Assembly: GCF_000741165.1 (NCBI RefSeq)
Contig: NZ_JGYN01000020.1
Span: 31,986 to 95,985, forward strand
Direction of reading: 5' to 3'
DNA length: 64,000 nucleotides
From: Bifidobacterium biavatii DSM 23969
GTDB taxonomy: Bacteria; Actinomycetota; Actinomycetes; Actinomycetales; Bifidobacteriaceae
The notes beneath the pieces were generated by a model. The model searched no databases and was not told the origin of the DNA. It saw only the letters and a list, made by a program, of their open reading frames with translations. Shown here in pieces: positions 27,000 through 36,938 of the stretch (position 1 is its first letter; every line of letters starts with the position of its first letter). Both the position numbers and the translations under genes were made by a program.

Positions 27000-28151
27000 T
27001 TAGCTCAGTGCGTCCTTCAATTTGCTGAAGAATCCTTTGCGCGCGCCGGCCGAGGCCGGCTTGGAGCCCTGCGCCACATGGGAGGCATCACTGTCGTGGC
27101 TGTCGGAGAACTCCTGGATGAGCTTGCGCTCATGCTCGCTGAGCTTGGTGGGCACGCGGACGGCGATGTGGGCGATGAGGTCGCCGCGCTCGCCCTGCTG
27201 GCGCATGCGCGAGACGCCGAGACCCTTGAGCGTGACCGTGTCCTCCTGCTGGCAGCCTTCGGGAATGGTCACCGTCTTCGCCCCATCGAACGTGTCGATG
27301 TCGACGTCGTGGCCAAGCACGGCCCAGCTCATTGGCACCTGAATCCAGCAGTGCAGATCGTCGCCGTCACGGGTGAATTGCTTGTCGGGCTTGACGCGCA
27401 CGTCGATGTACAGGTCGCCGGCGGTGCCGCCGCCTTCGCCGACCTCGCCCTGTCCAGCCAGACGCAGGCGGGCGTTGTCGGAGATGCCCGCGGGGATGGT
27501 CACGCCCACCGAGCGCGTGGTGCGCACGCGGCCGTGGCCAAGGCAGGACGGGCACGGGTTTTCGATGATCGTGCCGTGTCCCTCGCAGCGTTCGCACGGC
27601 GCGGAGGTCATCATCTGGCCGAGCATGGTGCGCACGACCTTCTGAACGAAGCCCTGTCCGTGGCACTGGGGGCAGGTGACGGGCTGGGAGCCGTTCTGTG
27701 CGCCGGATCCGCCGCACTCCTGACACAGGCCGAACGTGTTGATCTTGACATGCGCGGTACCACCGAACACGGCGGTTTTCAAATCGATGGAGGTCGAGGC
27801 GAGCGCGTCGCGACCGGGCTGGGTGCGCGGTGTCGGCCCCTGCGAGCCTCCGAACGCGCCGCCGAAGAACTGGCCGAAGATGTCGCCCATGTCCCCCATG
27901 CCAGAGAACCCGCCAGGGAAGCCGCCCGCACCCGCGTTCGGGTTGTTCGGGTCGACGCCGGAATCGTACATGCGGCGCTTGTCCGGGTCGCTGAGCACTT
28001 CGTAGGCGTTGTTGACTTCCTTGAACTTGTCCTCGAACTCGGGTCCGGCGATGTCGGGATGGTATTTGCGGCTCATCTTGCGATAGGCCTTCTTGATCTC
28101 TTCCTCGCTCGCCGTGCGCTCGATGCCGAGCACCTCGTAGTAGTCTGCCAC
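27000..28151 (-). CDS. dnaJ: chaperone DnaJ (type I)
   Basis: A 383-residue Hsp40 co-chaperone that stimulates DnaK. J domain at 1-68 with the HPD motif, a Gly/Phe-rich linker (about 72-105), four zinc repeats ([32 protein letters not shown]) and the substrate-binding C-terminal domain. The start is GTG 28151 with AAAGGA six bases upstream. It lies 51 bases after hrcA and should share its CIRCE-controlled promoter. Confidence 0.97.
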   Translation of the reverse strand: MADYYEVLGIERTASEEEIKKAYRKMSRKYHPDIAGPEFEDKFKEVNNAYEVLSDPDKRRMYDSGVDPNNPNAGAGGFPGGFSGMGDMGDIFGQFFGGAFGGSQGPTPRTQPGRDALASTSIDLKTAVFGGTAHVKINTFGLCQECGGSGAQNGSQPVTCPQCHGQGFVQKVVRTMLGQMMTSAPCERCEGHGTIIENPCPSCLGHGRVRTTRSVGVTIPAGISDNARLRLAGQGEVGEGGGTAGDLYIDVRVKPDKQFTRDGDDLHCWIQVPMSWAVLGHDVDIDTFDGAKTVTIPEGCQQEDTVTLKGLGVSRMRQQGERGDLIAHIAVRVPTKLSEHERKLIQEFSDSHDSDASHVAQGSKPASAGARKGFFSKLKDALS

Positions 28152-28202
28152 TGTCCGTCCTTTATTGTTGTTGGTCGCGTGTCATTGTGCCATAAGCCGG
28201 GG

Positions 28203-29354
28203 TCAGTCCCCGATCGGGCCGCCGTCAGCCGCTAGCGAGGCAGTCAGATAGCGGGCGACGGCCCTCACTGCCGCGATGGTCGCGGCGTAGTCCATGTGCG
28301 TCGGTCCTATCGATCCGACGAAGGCGAGCGGTTCGGCGAGTCCCGTCGAATCCGCATTCGCCGCGTCCGTGACCGCCGTGCGCGCATCTCCGGTTTTGCC
28401 GGGTTCGTCGGCGTTGCTTCCCGTCGTCTCGGCATCCGCCGTCGCGGTCCGGCCGTAGCCGCTGGTCACCACGGAGGCGTGCATGAGCCCGGGCGTGTGC
28501 GTTTCCGATCCGATGGCCACACCGACACCGTCCGGACCTGGTTCTTCGCTGAGCGTGCTCATCAACCGCATGATCACGACTTGTTCCTCAAGCGCGTCGA
28601 ACAGCGGGGCCAGATCGGCGGGCGTGCGCTGGTGCGCGAGCTTGGACGCGCCGGCAACGTACATTTCGTTGGCGCGCTCATCGTCAGCCATCGTCGAGAA
28701 CGCGGCGGCCAGCGATTCGCCGACGGACGACGCCGCACGCCACGCTGGATCGGCCGTGATCGCATGGAGCCGATCGACGGCGGCAGCGAAAGACAGGCCG
28801 GAGCACTGCTGGTTGACGACGTCGCAGAAACGTGACAGATCGTCGGCAGCAGGCATCGGACGCACGGCGAGCGTATGCTGCGCAACGCGTCCCGTATCGG
28901 TGATCACGACGGCGAGCAGCACGCTTGCGCCGACCGGCACGATTTCGACGTGCCGGAGCGTCGCCTTGGACAATGCCGGCGACGCGACGACGGCGACCTG
29001 ACCGGTAATCTGCGAGAGCAGCCGGGCCGCACGCTGCAGCGTGTCCTGCAGGCTGACCGAGCCGGACAAGAACGTGGCGATGCCGCTGCGCTGCGCCGGC
29101 GAGAGTGGCATGACCGTCGCCAGACGGTCAACGAAATACCGGTACCCCTTTTCGGTGGGGATGCGGCCGGCGGATGTGTGCGGCTGGATCAGGTAGCCTT
29201 CGTCCTCCAGTGCGGCCATGTCGTTGCGCACGGTGGCGGAGCTTACGCCCAGATCGTGGGCCTTGGTCAGCGAGGTCGATCCGACGGGTTCCTGGGAGCG
29301 GATGTAGTCCTCCACGACGGCGCGCAGCACCAGCATGCGACGCGATTGCGTCAT
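28203..29354 (-). CDS. hrcA: heat-inducible transcription repressor HrcA
   Basis: A 383-residue repressor that binds CIRCE and is tuned by GroEL. N-terminal winged helix (SSATVRNDMAALEDEGY) and the GAF-like core are clear. About residues 302-342 form a low-complexity Ala/Thr/Asp/Gly stretch inserted before the conserved IGPTHMDYA end, so this copy is longer than typical. ATG 29354 has AAGGAGG six bases upstream. It represses its own operon with dnaJ. Confidence 0.96.
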   Translation of the reverse strand: MTQSRRMLVLRAVVEDYIRSQEPVGSTSLTKAHDLGVSSATVRNDMAALEDEGYLIQPHTSAGRIPTEKGYRYFVDRLATVMPLSPAQRSGIATFLSGSVSLQDTLQRAARLLSQITGQVAVVASPALSKATLRHVEIVPVGASVLLAVVITDTGRVAQHTLAVRPMPAADDLSRFCDVVNQQCSGLSFAAAVDRLHAITADPAWRAASSVGESLAAAFSTMADDERANEMYVAGASKLAHQRTPADLAPLFDALEEQVVIMRLMSTLSEEPGPDGVGVAIGSETHTPGLMHASVVTSGYGRTATADAETTGSNADEPGKTGDARTAVTDAANADSTGLAEPLAFVGSIGPTHMDYAATIAAVRAVARYLTASLAADGGPIGD

Positions 29355-29404
29355 GACGCGCCTCCTTATATATGCATGATGCGGATATGTTCCGCTTCGT
29401 TCAT

Positions 29405-29437
29405 ATTGTATTAGCACTCCCGCGTGTCGAGTGCTAA
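29405..29437 (-). promoter_or_regulatory. CIRCE operator with overlapping -10 before hrcA
   Basis: A perfect CIRCE, TTAGCACTC-n9-GAGTGCTAA, at 29411-29437. A -10 box TACAAT (29405-29410, minus strand) directly abuts it, so HrcA binding would block the promoter. Confidence 0.95.
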
Positions 29438-29694
29438 CGCGTTCGTTCTGGGAGTATTTTCAAATAGCCTTGCCCGCGATGTCCCGCGTTATCCCGCCGT
29501 TGTCCTGACATTCACACAACGTACCATCCACGTTCATTGTGAACGCTAACAGCACACAAACTCACAAAACACGCCAAAAACCACACCGCTTAGTCGGTTC
29601 GCACGGTTATTATGTAAGGGCAATGTGAGGGCATGCATGGCATGGCATAAGCCATGCGCGTGGTGTCCGAAGTATTGGAAGGAAAACTACAGAC

Positions 29695-31797
29695 ATGACC
29701 GAATTCAAGGAAACCGAACTGGACGAGCGCGCCATCAAGATGGCCAAGGTCCTTTCGGCTGATGCGGTCGAGAACGCAGGAAGCGGCCACCCCGGTTCCC
29801 CGGTCTCGCTGGCGCCGATCGCCTACACTCTCTACCAGCACTTCATCAAGCATGATCCGAACGACCCCAAGTGGGAAGGCCGCGATCGCTTCATCCTTTC
29901 CGGTGGCCACGCCTCCCTCACCCAGTACGTCCAGCTGTACTTCTCCGGCTACGGTCTGACCCTGGACGACCTCAAGCACTTCCGCGGCGGCGCCGACACC
30001 CGCACCCCGGGCCACCCGGAGTACGGCCTGACCCCGGGCATCGAAATGACCACCGGCCCGCTGGGCCAGGGCTTCGCCTCTGCTATCGGCTTCGCCTACG
30101 GCGAGCGTTTCCAGCGCGGCCTGCTTGATCCGGAGACCCCGAAGGAAGATTCTCCGTTCTACCACAAGATCTGGGTCATCTGCGGCGAAGGCGACATCGA
30201 GGAAGGCATCTCCGGCGAGGCCGCCTCGCTGGCCGCCAACCAGAAGCTCGGCAACATCACCGTGATCTTCGATGCCAACCGCATCCAGATCGAAGGCGAC
30301 ACCAACCTGGTGCTGGCCGAGGACGTGCTCAAGCGCTTCCAGGCCTACGGCTGGTACACCGACGAGTTCAGCTTCATCCAGCCCGACGGCTCCTACAAGG
30401 AGGACGTCGAGGGCCTGGCCGACGTGATCGCCAAGGCCGAGGCCGCGGCTCCGGACCAGCCGAAGCTCATCAAGGTCGACACCCTCATCGCGTGGCCGAC
30501 CCCGGGCAAGACCAACGACCCGTCCTCCCACGGCTCCAAGCTGGGCGCCGAGGCCGTCGCCGGCCTCAAGAAGCTGCTCGGCTACGATCCGGAGCAGTCC
30601 TTCCAGGTCGACGAGGAAGCTCTCGCCCATGCCCGCAAGGTTGCCGAGCGCGGCCTCGAGGCCCACAAGGCTTGGGATGAGAAGTTCGAGGCTTGGCGCA
30701 AGGCCAACCCGGACAAGGCTGCCCTGTACGAGCGTCTGAAGGCCGGCGAGCTGCCAGAAGGCTTCGACAAGGCTCTCGACGATCTTGAGGCCACCTTCGA
30801 GGTCGGCAAGGGCGTCGCCACCCGTGGCGCCTCGGGCTCCGTCCTCAACGCCATCGCGGCCGTCATGCCGGAACTGTGGGGCGGCTCCGCCGACCTCGGC
30901 GGCTCCAACAAGACCGACCTCAAGGGTGCCGCCACCTTCGCCCCGGCGGAGTGCGCCACCAAGCAGTGGCCGGTGTGCAACGAGTTCGGCCGTCAGCTGC
31001 ACTTCGGCGTGCGTGAGTTCACCATGGGCTGCATCACCAACGGCATCCTGCTGGGCTCCTACACCCGTCCGTTCGGCGGCACCTTCTTCATGTTCTCCGA
31101 CTACGAGCGTTCCGCCGTCCGTCTGGCCGCCCTCATGGAGATCCCGAACCTGTACATCTGGTCCCACGACTCCGTCGCCGTCGGCGAGGATGGCCCGACC
31201 CACCAGCCGATCGAGCACCTGGCCTCCTTCCGCGCGATCCCGCAGCTCGAGGTCGTCCGCCCGGCCGACGCCTTCGAGACCGCCGAGGCCTACCGTTACT
31301 TCTTCGAGAAGAAGAACACGCTGCCGACCGCGATGGTCCTGACCCGTCAGGGCGTGCCGACCCTCGCCGAGACCGCTGCCAAGGCCAAGGACGGCGTCAA
31401 GAAGGGCGCCTACGTGCTCGTTGACACCGAGGGCACCCCGGACGTCATCATCATGGCCTCCGGCTCTGAGGTCCAGTGGGCTGTGGCCGCCGCCAAGACC
31501 CTGGCTGAGAAGGGCGTCAAGGCCCGCGTGGTCTCCTTCCCGTCCATGGAGTGGTTCGAGGAGCAGGACGCCGAGTACAAGGAGGCCGTGCTTCCGGCTT
31601 CCGTCAAGGCCCGCGTCTCCGTCGAGGCCGGTGTGGCCATGCCGTGGTACAAGTACCTCGGCACCTACGGCAAGCCGGTGTCCATCGAGCAGTTCGGCCT
31701 GCAGGGTAACGGCGCTCAGAACATGATCGACCTCGGCATCACCGCCGAGCACGTGGTCGAAGCCGCCGAGGCGTCCATCGCCGAGGCCAACGCCTGA
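29695..31797 (+). CDS. tkt: transketolase
   Basis: A 700-residue thiamine diphosphate enzyme that moves two-carbon units between sugar phosphates. In bifidobacteria it works with transaldolase and phosphoketolase in the fructose-6-phosphate shunt. Seen: N-terminal GSGHPGSPVS, TPP site GEGDIEEG ... IFDANRIQIEG, and the C-terminal VEAGVAMPW region. The codon choice is strikingly restricted, as in very highly expressed genes. GGAAGGA precedes ATG 29695. The 257-base region upstream, between CIRCE and tkt, should hold its promoter; I see a TATTAT (29608-29613) and a CGTTCA/TGAACG palindrome (29531-29545) but no certain -35. Confidence 0.97.
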   Translation: MTEFKETELDERAIKMAKVLSADAVENAGSGHPGSPVSLAPIAYTLYQHFIKHDPNDPKWEGRDRFILSGGHASLTQYVQLYFSGYGLTLDDLKHFRGGADTRTPGHPEYGLTPGIEMTTGPLGQGFASAIGFAYGERFQRGLLDPETPKEDSPFYHKIWVICGEGDIEEGISGEAASLAANQKLGNITVIFDANRIQIEGDTNLVLAEDVLKRFQAYGWYTDEFSFIQPDGSYKEDVEGLADVIAKAEAAAPDQPKLIKVDTLIAWPTPGKTNDPSSHGSKLGAEAVAGLKKLLGYDPEQSFQVDEEALAHARKVAERGLEAHKAWDEKFEAWRKANPDKAALYERLKAGELPEGFDKALDDLEATFEVGKGVATRGASGSVLNAIAAVMPELWGGSADLGGSNKTDLKGAATFAPAECATKQWPVCNEFGRQLHFGVREFTMGCITNGILLGSYTRPFGGTFFMFSDYERSAVRLAALMEIPNLYIWSHDSVAVGEDGPTHQPIEHLASFRAIPQLEVVRPADAFETAEAYRYFFEKKNTLPTAMVLTRQGVPTLAETAAKAKDGVKKGAYVLVDTEGTPDVIIMASGSEVQWAVAAAKTLAEKGVKARVVSFPSMEWFEEQDAEYKEAVLPASVKARVSVEAGVAMPWYKYLGTYGKPVSIEQFGLQGNGAQNMIDLGITAEHVVEAAEASIAEANA

Positions 31798-31812
31798 TCC
31801 ATCAGGCGAAAC

Positions 31813-31845
31813 GGGAGGGGCTCGCGCCCGCTCGCAGCCCCTCCC
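31813..31845 (+). terminator. hairpin between tkt and tal
   Basis: GGGAGGGGCT (31813-31822) and AGCCCCTCCC (31836-31845) are perfect complements 15 bases after the tkt stop. There is no U-run, so it may be a weak terminator or an RNA-stabilising stem. Confidence 0.6.
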
Positions 31846-31890
31846 CTACCAAAAAATTTGATCCAACAGGTATCAAGGAGAAAAACAACA

Positions 31891-32994
31891 ATGACTGAAG
31901 CAACTCAGCGTACGTCCGACAACGGCGTTTCCATCTGGCTGGACGACCTGTCCCGTTCCCGCATCGAGTCCGGCTCCCTGCAGGATCTCATCGCCAACAA
32001 GAACGTTGTCGGTGTGACCACCAACCCGTCCATCTTCCAGAAGGCCCTGAGCCAGGTCGGCCCGTACGACGAGCAGCTCAAGGAGCTCGGCAAGGTCGAC
32101 GTTGAGACCGCCATCCGCGAGCTCACCACCACCGACGTGCGCAACGCCACCGACATCTTCCGCGAGATCGCCGAGAAGACCGACTTCGTCGACGGCCGCG
32201 TCTCCATCGAGGTGGATCCGCGCCTCGCCCACGAGACCGAGGCCACCGAGAAGCAGGCCGTCGAGCTGTGGGAGAAGGTCAACCGCCCGAACGCGATGAT
32301 CAAGATTCCGGCGACCCTCGAGGGCCTGCCGGCCATTACCGCCACCCTGGCCAAGGGCATCTCCGTCAACGTCACCCTGATCTTCTCGCTCGAGCGCTAC
32401 GAGCAGGTCATCGACGCCTACATCGAGGGCATCGCCCAGGCCGCCGCCAACGGCCACGACCTCAAGCACATCGGCTCCGTCGCCTCCTTCTTCGTCTCCC
32501 GCGTGGACACCGCGGTCGACAAGAAGCTCGAGGAGATCGGCACCGACGAGGCCAAGGCCCTCGAGGGCAAGGCCGCCGTCGCCAACGCTCGCCTCGCCTA
32601 CGAACTCTTCGAGAAGAAGTTCGCCGAGGATCCGCGCTGGGCCGATCTGGCCGCCAAGGGCGCCAAGGTCCAGCGTCCGCTGTGGGCCTCCACCGGCACC
32701 AAGAACCCGGCCTACTCCGACTGCAAGTACGTTGACGAGCTCGTTGCCAAGCACATCGTCAACACCATGCCGGAGAAGACCCTGAACGCTCTGGCCGACC
32801 ACGGCAACGGCGCTCCGTCCATCGAGGGCACCTACGAGGAGTCCCACGCCATCATCAACAAGCTCGCCGAGCTCGGCATCGACTTCAAGGCCGTCACCGA
32901 CAAGCTTGAGGCCGACGGCGTGGCCGCCTTCATCAAGTCCTGGGATTCGGTCATCGCCGACGTGCAGTCCGGCATCGACCGCGTCAACGGCTGA
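31891..32994 (+). CDS. tal: transaldolase
   Basis: A 367-residue enzyme that moves a three-carbon unit between sugar phosphates through a Schiff-base Lys. Family markers: VTTNPSIFQKA, the catalytic Lys in MIKIPAT, and SVASFFVSRVD. Length matches the long actinobacterial type. ATG 31891 follows AAGGAG. Codon use is as restricted as in tkt. Lying 93 bases downstream of tkt, it completes the sugar-rearrangement pair. A strong terminator follows. Confidence 0.97.
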   Translation: MTEATQRTSDNGVSIWLDDLSRSRIESGSLQDLIANKNVVGVTTNPSIFQKALSQVGPYDEQLKELGKVDVETAIRELTTTDVRNATDIFREIAEKTDFVDGRVSIEVDPRLAHETEATEKQAVELWEKVNRPNAMIKIPATLEGLPAITATLAKGISVNVTLIFSLERYEQVIDAYIEGIAQAAANGHDLKHIGSVASFFVSRVDTAVDKKLEEIGTDEAKALEGKAAVANARLAYELFEKKFAEDPRWADLAAKGAKVQRPLWASTGTKNPAYSDCKYVDELVAKHIVNTMPEKTLNALADHGNGAPSIEGTYEESHAIINKLAELGIDFKAVTDKLEADGVAAFIKSWDSVIADVQSGIDRVNG

Positions 32995-33034
32995 TTGCGT
33001 TCTTCGGCCCATCGGCTGAACTGAACTAAGCGAA

Positions 33035-33069
33035 CGGGCTTCCGATCACACGATCGGAAGCCCGTTTTC
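33035..33069 (+). terminator. terminator of tal
   Basis: A 14-bp perfect stem ACGGGCTTCCGATC / GATCGGAAGCCCGT with a four-base loop, followed by TTTTCTT. Confidence 0.9.
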
Positions 33070-33141
33070 TTATTCCCGTCCGTCCGGTATGGTGTTTCCT
33101 TGCGCGACCATGCACAGCAAGCCGTCCACGGAAAGGGAATC

Positions 33142-34506
33142 ATGCAACTGACCGCACGCCAGCGTCTACTCATGACGTTCACGTTCTTCTCGATGTTCTT
33201 CGGCGCGGGCAACCTGATCTTCCCGCCGTTCGTCGGCGCACAGGCCGGTGCGGCGACGCCCGCGGCCGCCACCGGATTCATTGTGTCGGCCGTAGGCCTG
33301 CCGATTCTCGGCGTGCTGGCCGTCACGTTCGCCGGCGGCTTCGACCGGCTGGCCGGCCGCGTCTCCCCTCGTTTCGCGGCCTTGATGGGGCTTGCGATCA
33401 TCCTGACCATCGGTCCGTGCTTCGCGATCCCGCGCACGGCGACCACGTCGTTCGAAATGATGGTCACCCCGTTCGTCGCCGATGCCGGCAGCTCCGCCGG
33501 CCGTACGCTTGCCCAGCTGGCGTATTCCCTGACGTTCTTTGCGCTGGCGTTCGTGTTCGCGCAGCATCCAGAACGACTGTCGAAGGTGCTTGGCCGGTTC
33601 ATGGGACCGATCCTGCTCGCGCTCATCGCCGTGCTGTTCGTTGCCTGTCTCGTGCACGGCGTCGGCACGCCGGCGGCTCCGTCCGGAGACTACGCCGTGA
33701 ACCAGACAGCCCGGGGCTTTCTGGACGGCTATCAGACGATGGATCTGCTCGCCGCACTGTATTTCGGCATCGTGATCTCGGCCAACGTGCGCGCGCAGGG
33801 CGTCGCAGATGAGGCGCAGGTGCGTCGCGAAACCGCGTTCGCCGGTCTCGGCACCGGCGTGCTGCTAGTCGTCGTCTATGGCGTGCTCAGCTACGTGGGC
33901 GTCGTGTCGGGCGCGTTCGCACGCATCGATCCGCGGACGGACACGGGTGCGACGGTGCTCACCAATCTCACGTCGTCGCTGTTCGGCCATGTCGGCACCG
34001 CGTTTCTGGGCGTCGTGTTCGTCATCGCCTGCCTGAACGTGTGCACCGGGCTGATCTGCACCTGCGCGACGTATTTCCACGAGCGGTTCCCGATCGTTGC
34101 GGGCCGTGCGGTGAGCTATCGCACGTGGCAGGCCGTCTTCACCGTGTTCAGTTTCAACGTGTCGAACGCGGGTCTGAGCGCGATCATCAAGGTGTCCGTG
34201 CCGGTGCTCGCCGCACTGTATCCGATCGCGATCGTGCTAGTGCTGCTGTCGCTCGCGCATCGCGCGTTCGGAGCGCGGTTCGGCCGCGTGTACGGCTGGA
34301 CCGTGCTGCTGGTCGCGATCTCCTCATTCGCGACGTGCGTGGCCAGTCTGGCCGTCGTGTTCGGCGGGTCGGTTCCGTGGCTGGAGACCGTGCTCGCGTT
34401 GCTGCCGTTGCAGCGATATCAGCTCGGCTGGGTCGCGCCGGCCGCTATCGGCGTCGCCATCGGCGTCGTCGATTCGCTGCTGCGCGGATCGCGGCCGCGA
34501 GCGTGA
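33142..34506 (+). CDS. brnQ: branched-chain amino acid carrier BrnQ
   Basis: A 454-residue transporter of the LIVCS family that couples uptake of Leu, Ile and Val to cations. About twelve hydrophobic helices. The N-terminal FFGAGNLIFPP is the family hallmark, and ANVRAQGV lies mid-protein. I chose ATG 33142 because GAAAGGGA precedes it; the frame is open 14 codons further up. It is a single gene after the tal terminator, convergent with a MATE gene. Confidence 0.93.
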   Translation: MQLTARQRLLMTFTFFSMFFGAGNLIFPPFVGAQAGAATPAAATGFIVSAVGLPILGVLAVTFAGGFDRLAGRVSPRFAALMGLAIILTIGPCFAIPRTATTSFEMMVTPFVADAGSSAGRTLAQLAYSLTFFALAFVFAQHPERLSKVLGRFMGPILLALIAVLFVACLVHGVGTPAAPSGDYAVNQTARGFLDGYQTMDLLAALYFGIVISANVRAQGVADEAQVRRETAFAGLGTGVLLVVVYGVLSYVGVVSGAFARIDPRTDTGATVLTNLTSSLFGHVGTAFLGVVFVIACLNVCTGLICTCATYFHERFPIVAGRAVSYRTWQAVFTVFSFNVSNAGLSAIIKVSVPVLAALYPIAIVLVLLSLAHRAFGARFGRVYGWTVLLVAISSFATCVASLAVVFGGSVPWLETVLALLPLQRYQLGWVAPAAIGVAIGVVDSLLRGSRPRA

Positions 34507-34539
34507 CGTGACGGGATGTGCGCGACGTCAGGGATGGCC

Positions 34540-34570
34540 AGTAACGAGCGCAATCCGTACACTCGTTACT
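34540..34570. terminator. hairpin between convergent brnQ and MATE genes
   Basis: AGTAACGAG (34540-34548) and CTCGTTACT (34562-34570), perfect 9-bp arms and 13-base loop. No T-run; possible shared terminator. Confidence 0.45.
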
Positions 34571-34592
34571 CGCACTCGCCCAGCGATCACGC

Positions 34593-35966
34593 TCATTCCC
34601 GATCCACACCAAGTCGCGCGCGAATCCTGCGATACACAAAGAAAAACAGGATGCCGGCGACGATGCCAGACGTCGCGTCCGACACCGGCTCGGCGATGAA
34701 GATGCCGTCCACGCCGATCCAGTGCGGCAGCGCGATCGCGAGCGGCACGAGCAGAATGACCTTGCGCAGGATGGCAAGGAAAATCGCCGGTTTCGCCTGC
34801 CCCATGCCGACAAGCGAGCACTGCACGCCCATCTGGATGCCGAACACGCCCCAGCCGCACACGAAAATCGGCATCATTCGCGTGACAATCCCGATCACGT
34901 CCGGCTTGTCGGTGAACCAGCCGGCGAAGAATCCGGGGAACGCGGCGAGCAGCGACACGAGCGCCGTCGCTGACACGATCTGCGTGAGGAACGCCATGCG
35001 GATCGCCTGCCGCACACGGTTCATGTCGCGCGCGCCGAAATTGTAACCGATGATCGGCTGGATGCCCTGCTGAAAACCGGCGGTGAGCACGCTGACGATC
35101 TGCATGAGCGACGTGATGATGGTGATCGACGTGACGTAGTCGTCGCCGCCGTAGCGTTGCAGGCCGACGTTAAACACCACGTTGATCAGACATTCGGTGA
35201 TCTGCATGATGAACGGCGCAAGTCCCAGCGCCACGGCCGGCAGGATCAGCCGGTTGAAACGGATGTTGGACAGGCGCAGGCGGATCGCGCTGCGTCCGGA
35301 CGACAGGAACCAGACGATCCATATGGTGGAGATCATCTGGGCGATCACGTTCGCGGCGGCCGCACCGCGAACGCCCCAGCCGAACGCGAAGATGAACAGC
35401 GGGTCGAGGGCTATACTCACGCCGGTGCCGATGAGCACTGACACCATGGCGACCGTGGTCTTGCCTTGCGCGGAGATGAAATTGTTGAGGCCGAGCGTGA
35501 GCTGGACGAACAGCGTGCCGGCAAGGTAGACGGTGATGAAGTCGACGGCGTAGCCGAGTGTCGCCTCGCTGGCGCCGAATGCGACGAGAATCGGCCGTTT
35601 CGCCAGTTGCAGCATGACGGTGAGCGCGACGGCGAGGGCGATGAGGAACGCCGTACTGGTGCCGAGGATGCGTTCGGCTTTTCTGAAATTGCCGCGGCCG
35701 AGTTCGATGGACGCGCGCGGCGCGCCGCCGGCGCCGACGAGCGACGCGAACGCGGAGACGGCCAGCAGGATCGGGAAGCAGATGCCGACGCCGGTCATGG
35801 CCTCGTTGCCGACGTGCGGGATATGCCCGATGAACAATCGGTCGATGATCGTGTATGACGCGTTCGCGCCCTGTGCGACGATGGTCGGCACGGACATGGC
35901 GAGTGCGAGTCGTGGCACCGGCGTCGTGCCGAGTCCGGCGTCCGGCGCGTTCGTTCTTGTCGTCAT
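34593..35966 (-). CDS. MATE-family efflux protein
   Basis: A 457-residue membrane protein with about twelve helices in two similar halves, fitting the multidrug and toxin extrusion (MATE) family, which exports cationic compounds against Na+ or H+. The N-terminal NASYTIIDRLFIGH and the inner GIQPIIGYNFGA loop are typical of the DinF/NorM-like branch. GAGGAAC precedes ATG 35966. Substrate unknown. It is a monocistronic gene. Confidence 0.9.
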   Translation of the reverse strand: MTTRTNAPDAGLGTTPVPRLALAMSVPTIVAQGANASYTIIDRLFIGHIPHVGNEAMTGVGICFPILLAVSAFASLVGAGGAPRASIELGRGNFRKAERILGTSTAFLIALAVALTVMLQLAKRPILVAFGASEATLGYAVDFITVYLAGTLFVQLTLGLNNFISAQGKTTVAMVSVLIGTGVSIALDPLFIFAFGWGVRGAAAANVIAQMISTIWIVWFLSSGRSAIRLRLSNIRFNRLILPAVALGLAPFIMQITECLINVVFNVGLQRYGGDDYVTSITIITSLMQIVSVLTAGFQQGIQPIIGYNFGARDMNRVRQAIRMAFLTQIVSATALVSLLAAFPGFFAGWFTDKPDVIGIVTRMMPIFVCGWGVFGIQMGVQCSLVGMGQAKPAIFLAILRKVILLVPLAIALPHWIGVDGIFIAEPVSDATSGIVAGILFFFVYRRIRARLGVDRE

Positions 35967-36067
35967 GGGTTCCTCGTTCGGATCTTTTGCTGTTTTCGGG
36001 GACGGTTCCTATGGGCCCCGCGACGATACGATGGCGATTGCGCGAAAGGACGCCGAACGGCGTTCGA

Positions 36068-36844
36068 TCAGCGTTCCAATGTCACCGATTCGGGCACGGA
36101 CACGCCGTGGTCGCGGAAGATCTGTACGGCGGCCATGTAGTCGTCCGTCTCGGCTTGCGGATCGGACAGCGCACGATGGGCGGCATCGCCGGCCGCGGAC
36201 TCGGCGTCGGGGAACAGCAGTGCGACGATCCTCGCTCGAATCGCCGTCTTGGCATCGTCCGTACCATCCGGCGTTTCCGCCGCGCCAGAAGCGGCATCCG
36301 ACAGGACGTTCCGCAACGGTTCCAGCCCGCCCTTGGTCGCCTCGTCGATGTCGTCAAGCTGATCGTACAAGGCATACAGCCATGCACGGCGTGCGGCATC
36401 ATCCGTGCCGGACAGGTGCTCCCGCGTGCGTTGCGCCAGTTCGTCGGCTGGGACTGCGGGCGTTTTTGCCGGATCGCGGTGTTCTCGATTGTCGGCGATG
36501 TCGCCCATGAGATGTTGGATCGTGATCTCGTCCTGCAGGATCGCGGACGCGGCGAATGCGTCGGCGATCGCGTCCGCGTCGACGAACTTGCCGCCCTCCG
36601 ACTGGAAGCGCACGCGTTTCGGCTCGTTATAGTAGTGCGTCATGCCGTATGTCGCGTATTGCGGGAACTCGTCCTGCAGCTGCCTGACCGCATCGGCGAC
36701 CTTGCGCATGTCAGCGAGCGGCTGGTGCACGGCGATCATCGCCAATGCCGTTTTGGCGTCGCGCAACGCCAGCGGCCTGCCGATCTTTACCGTATTCGGC
36801 GCGTCATGCGCGAACAAATGCTCCACCAGATCGATGAACCCCAT
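36068..36844 (-). CDS. conserved-looking protein of unknown function
   Basis: A 258-residue cytosolic protein that I do not recognise. ATG 36844 has AAAGGA six bases upstream; the frame is open far upstream but lies there in rlmN. The N-terminal 100 residues contain a Tyr/Arg-rich strand pair (THYYNEPKRVRF); the rest is acidic and helical with an Ala/Asp-rich low-complexity part (about 180-205). It lies 94 bases downstream of rlmN on the same strand and may share its transcript. No membrane segment or signal peptide. Confidence 0.65.
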   Translation of the reverse strand: MGFIDLVEHLFAHDAPNTVKIGRPLALRDAKTALAMIAVHQPLADMRKVADAVRQLQDEFPQYATYGMTHYYNEPKRVRFQSEGGKFVDADAIADAFAASAILQDEITIQHLMGDIADNREHRDPAKTPAVPADELAQRTREHLSGTDDAARRAWLYALYDQLDDIDEATKGGLEPLRNVLSDAASGAAETPDGTDDAKTAIRARIVALLFPDAESAAGDAAHRALSDPQAETDDYMAAVQIFRDHGVSVPESVTLER

Positions 36845-36938
36845 TGTCGTTCCTTTCCGGATATCACCAAACTGCCGCATGACAGCATAGTCGCCTTGCT
36901 CCGGAACGTGCGGAGGATGTTCGGAAAAACGATCCGGG

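Noticed and set aside
29590..31752. A 720-codon open frame antisense to tkt
   Set aside because: It mirrors the codon bias of tkt, has no domain and no ribosome site.
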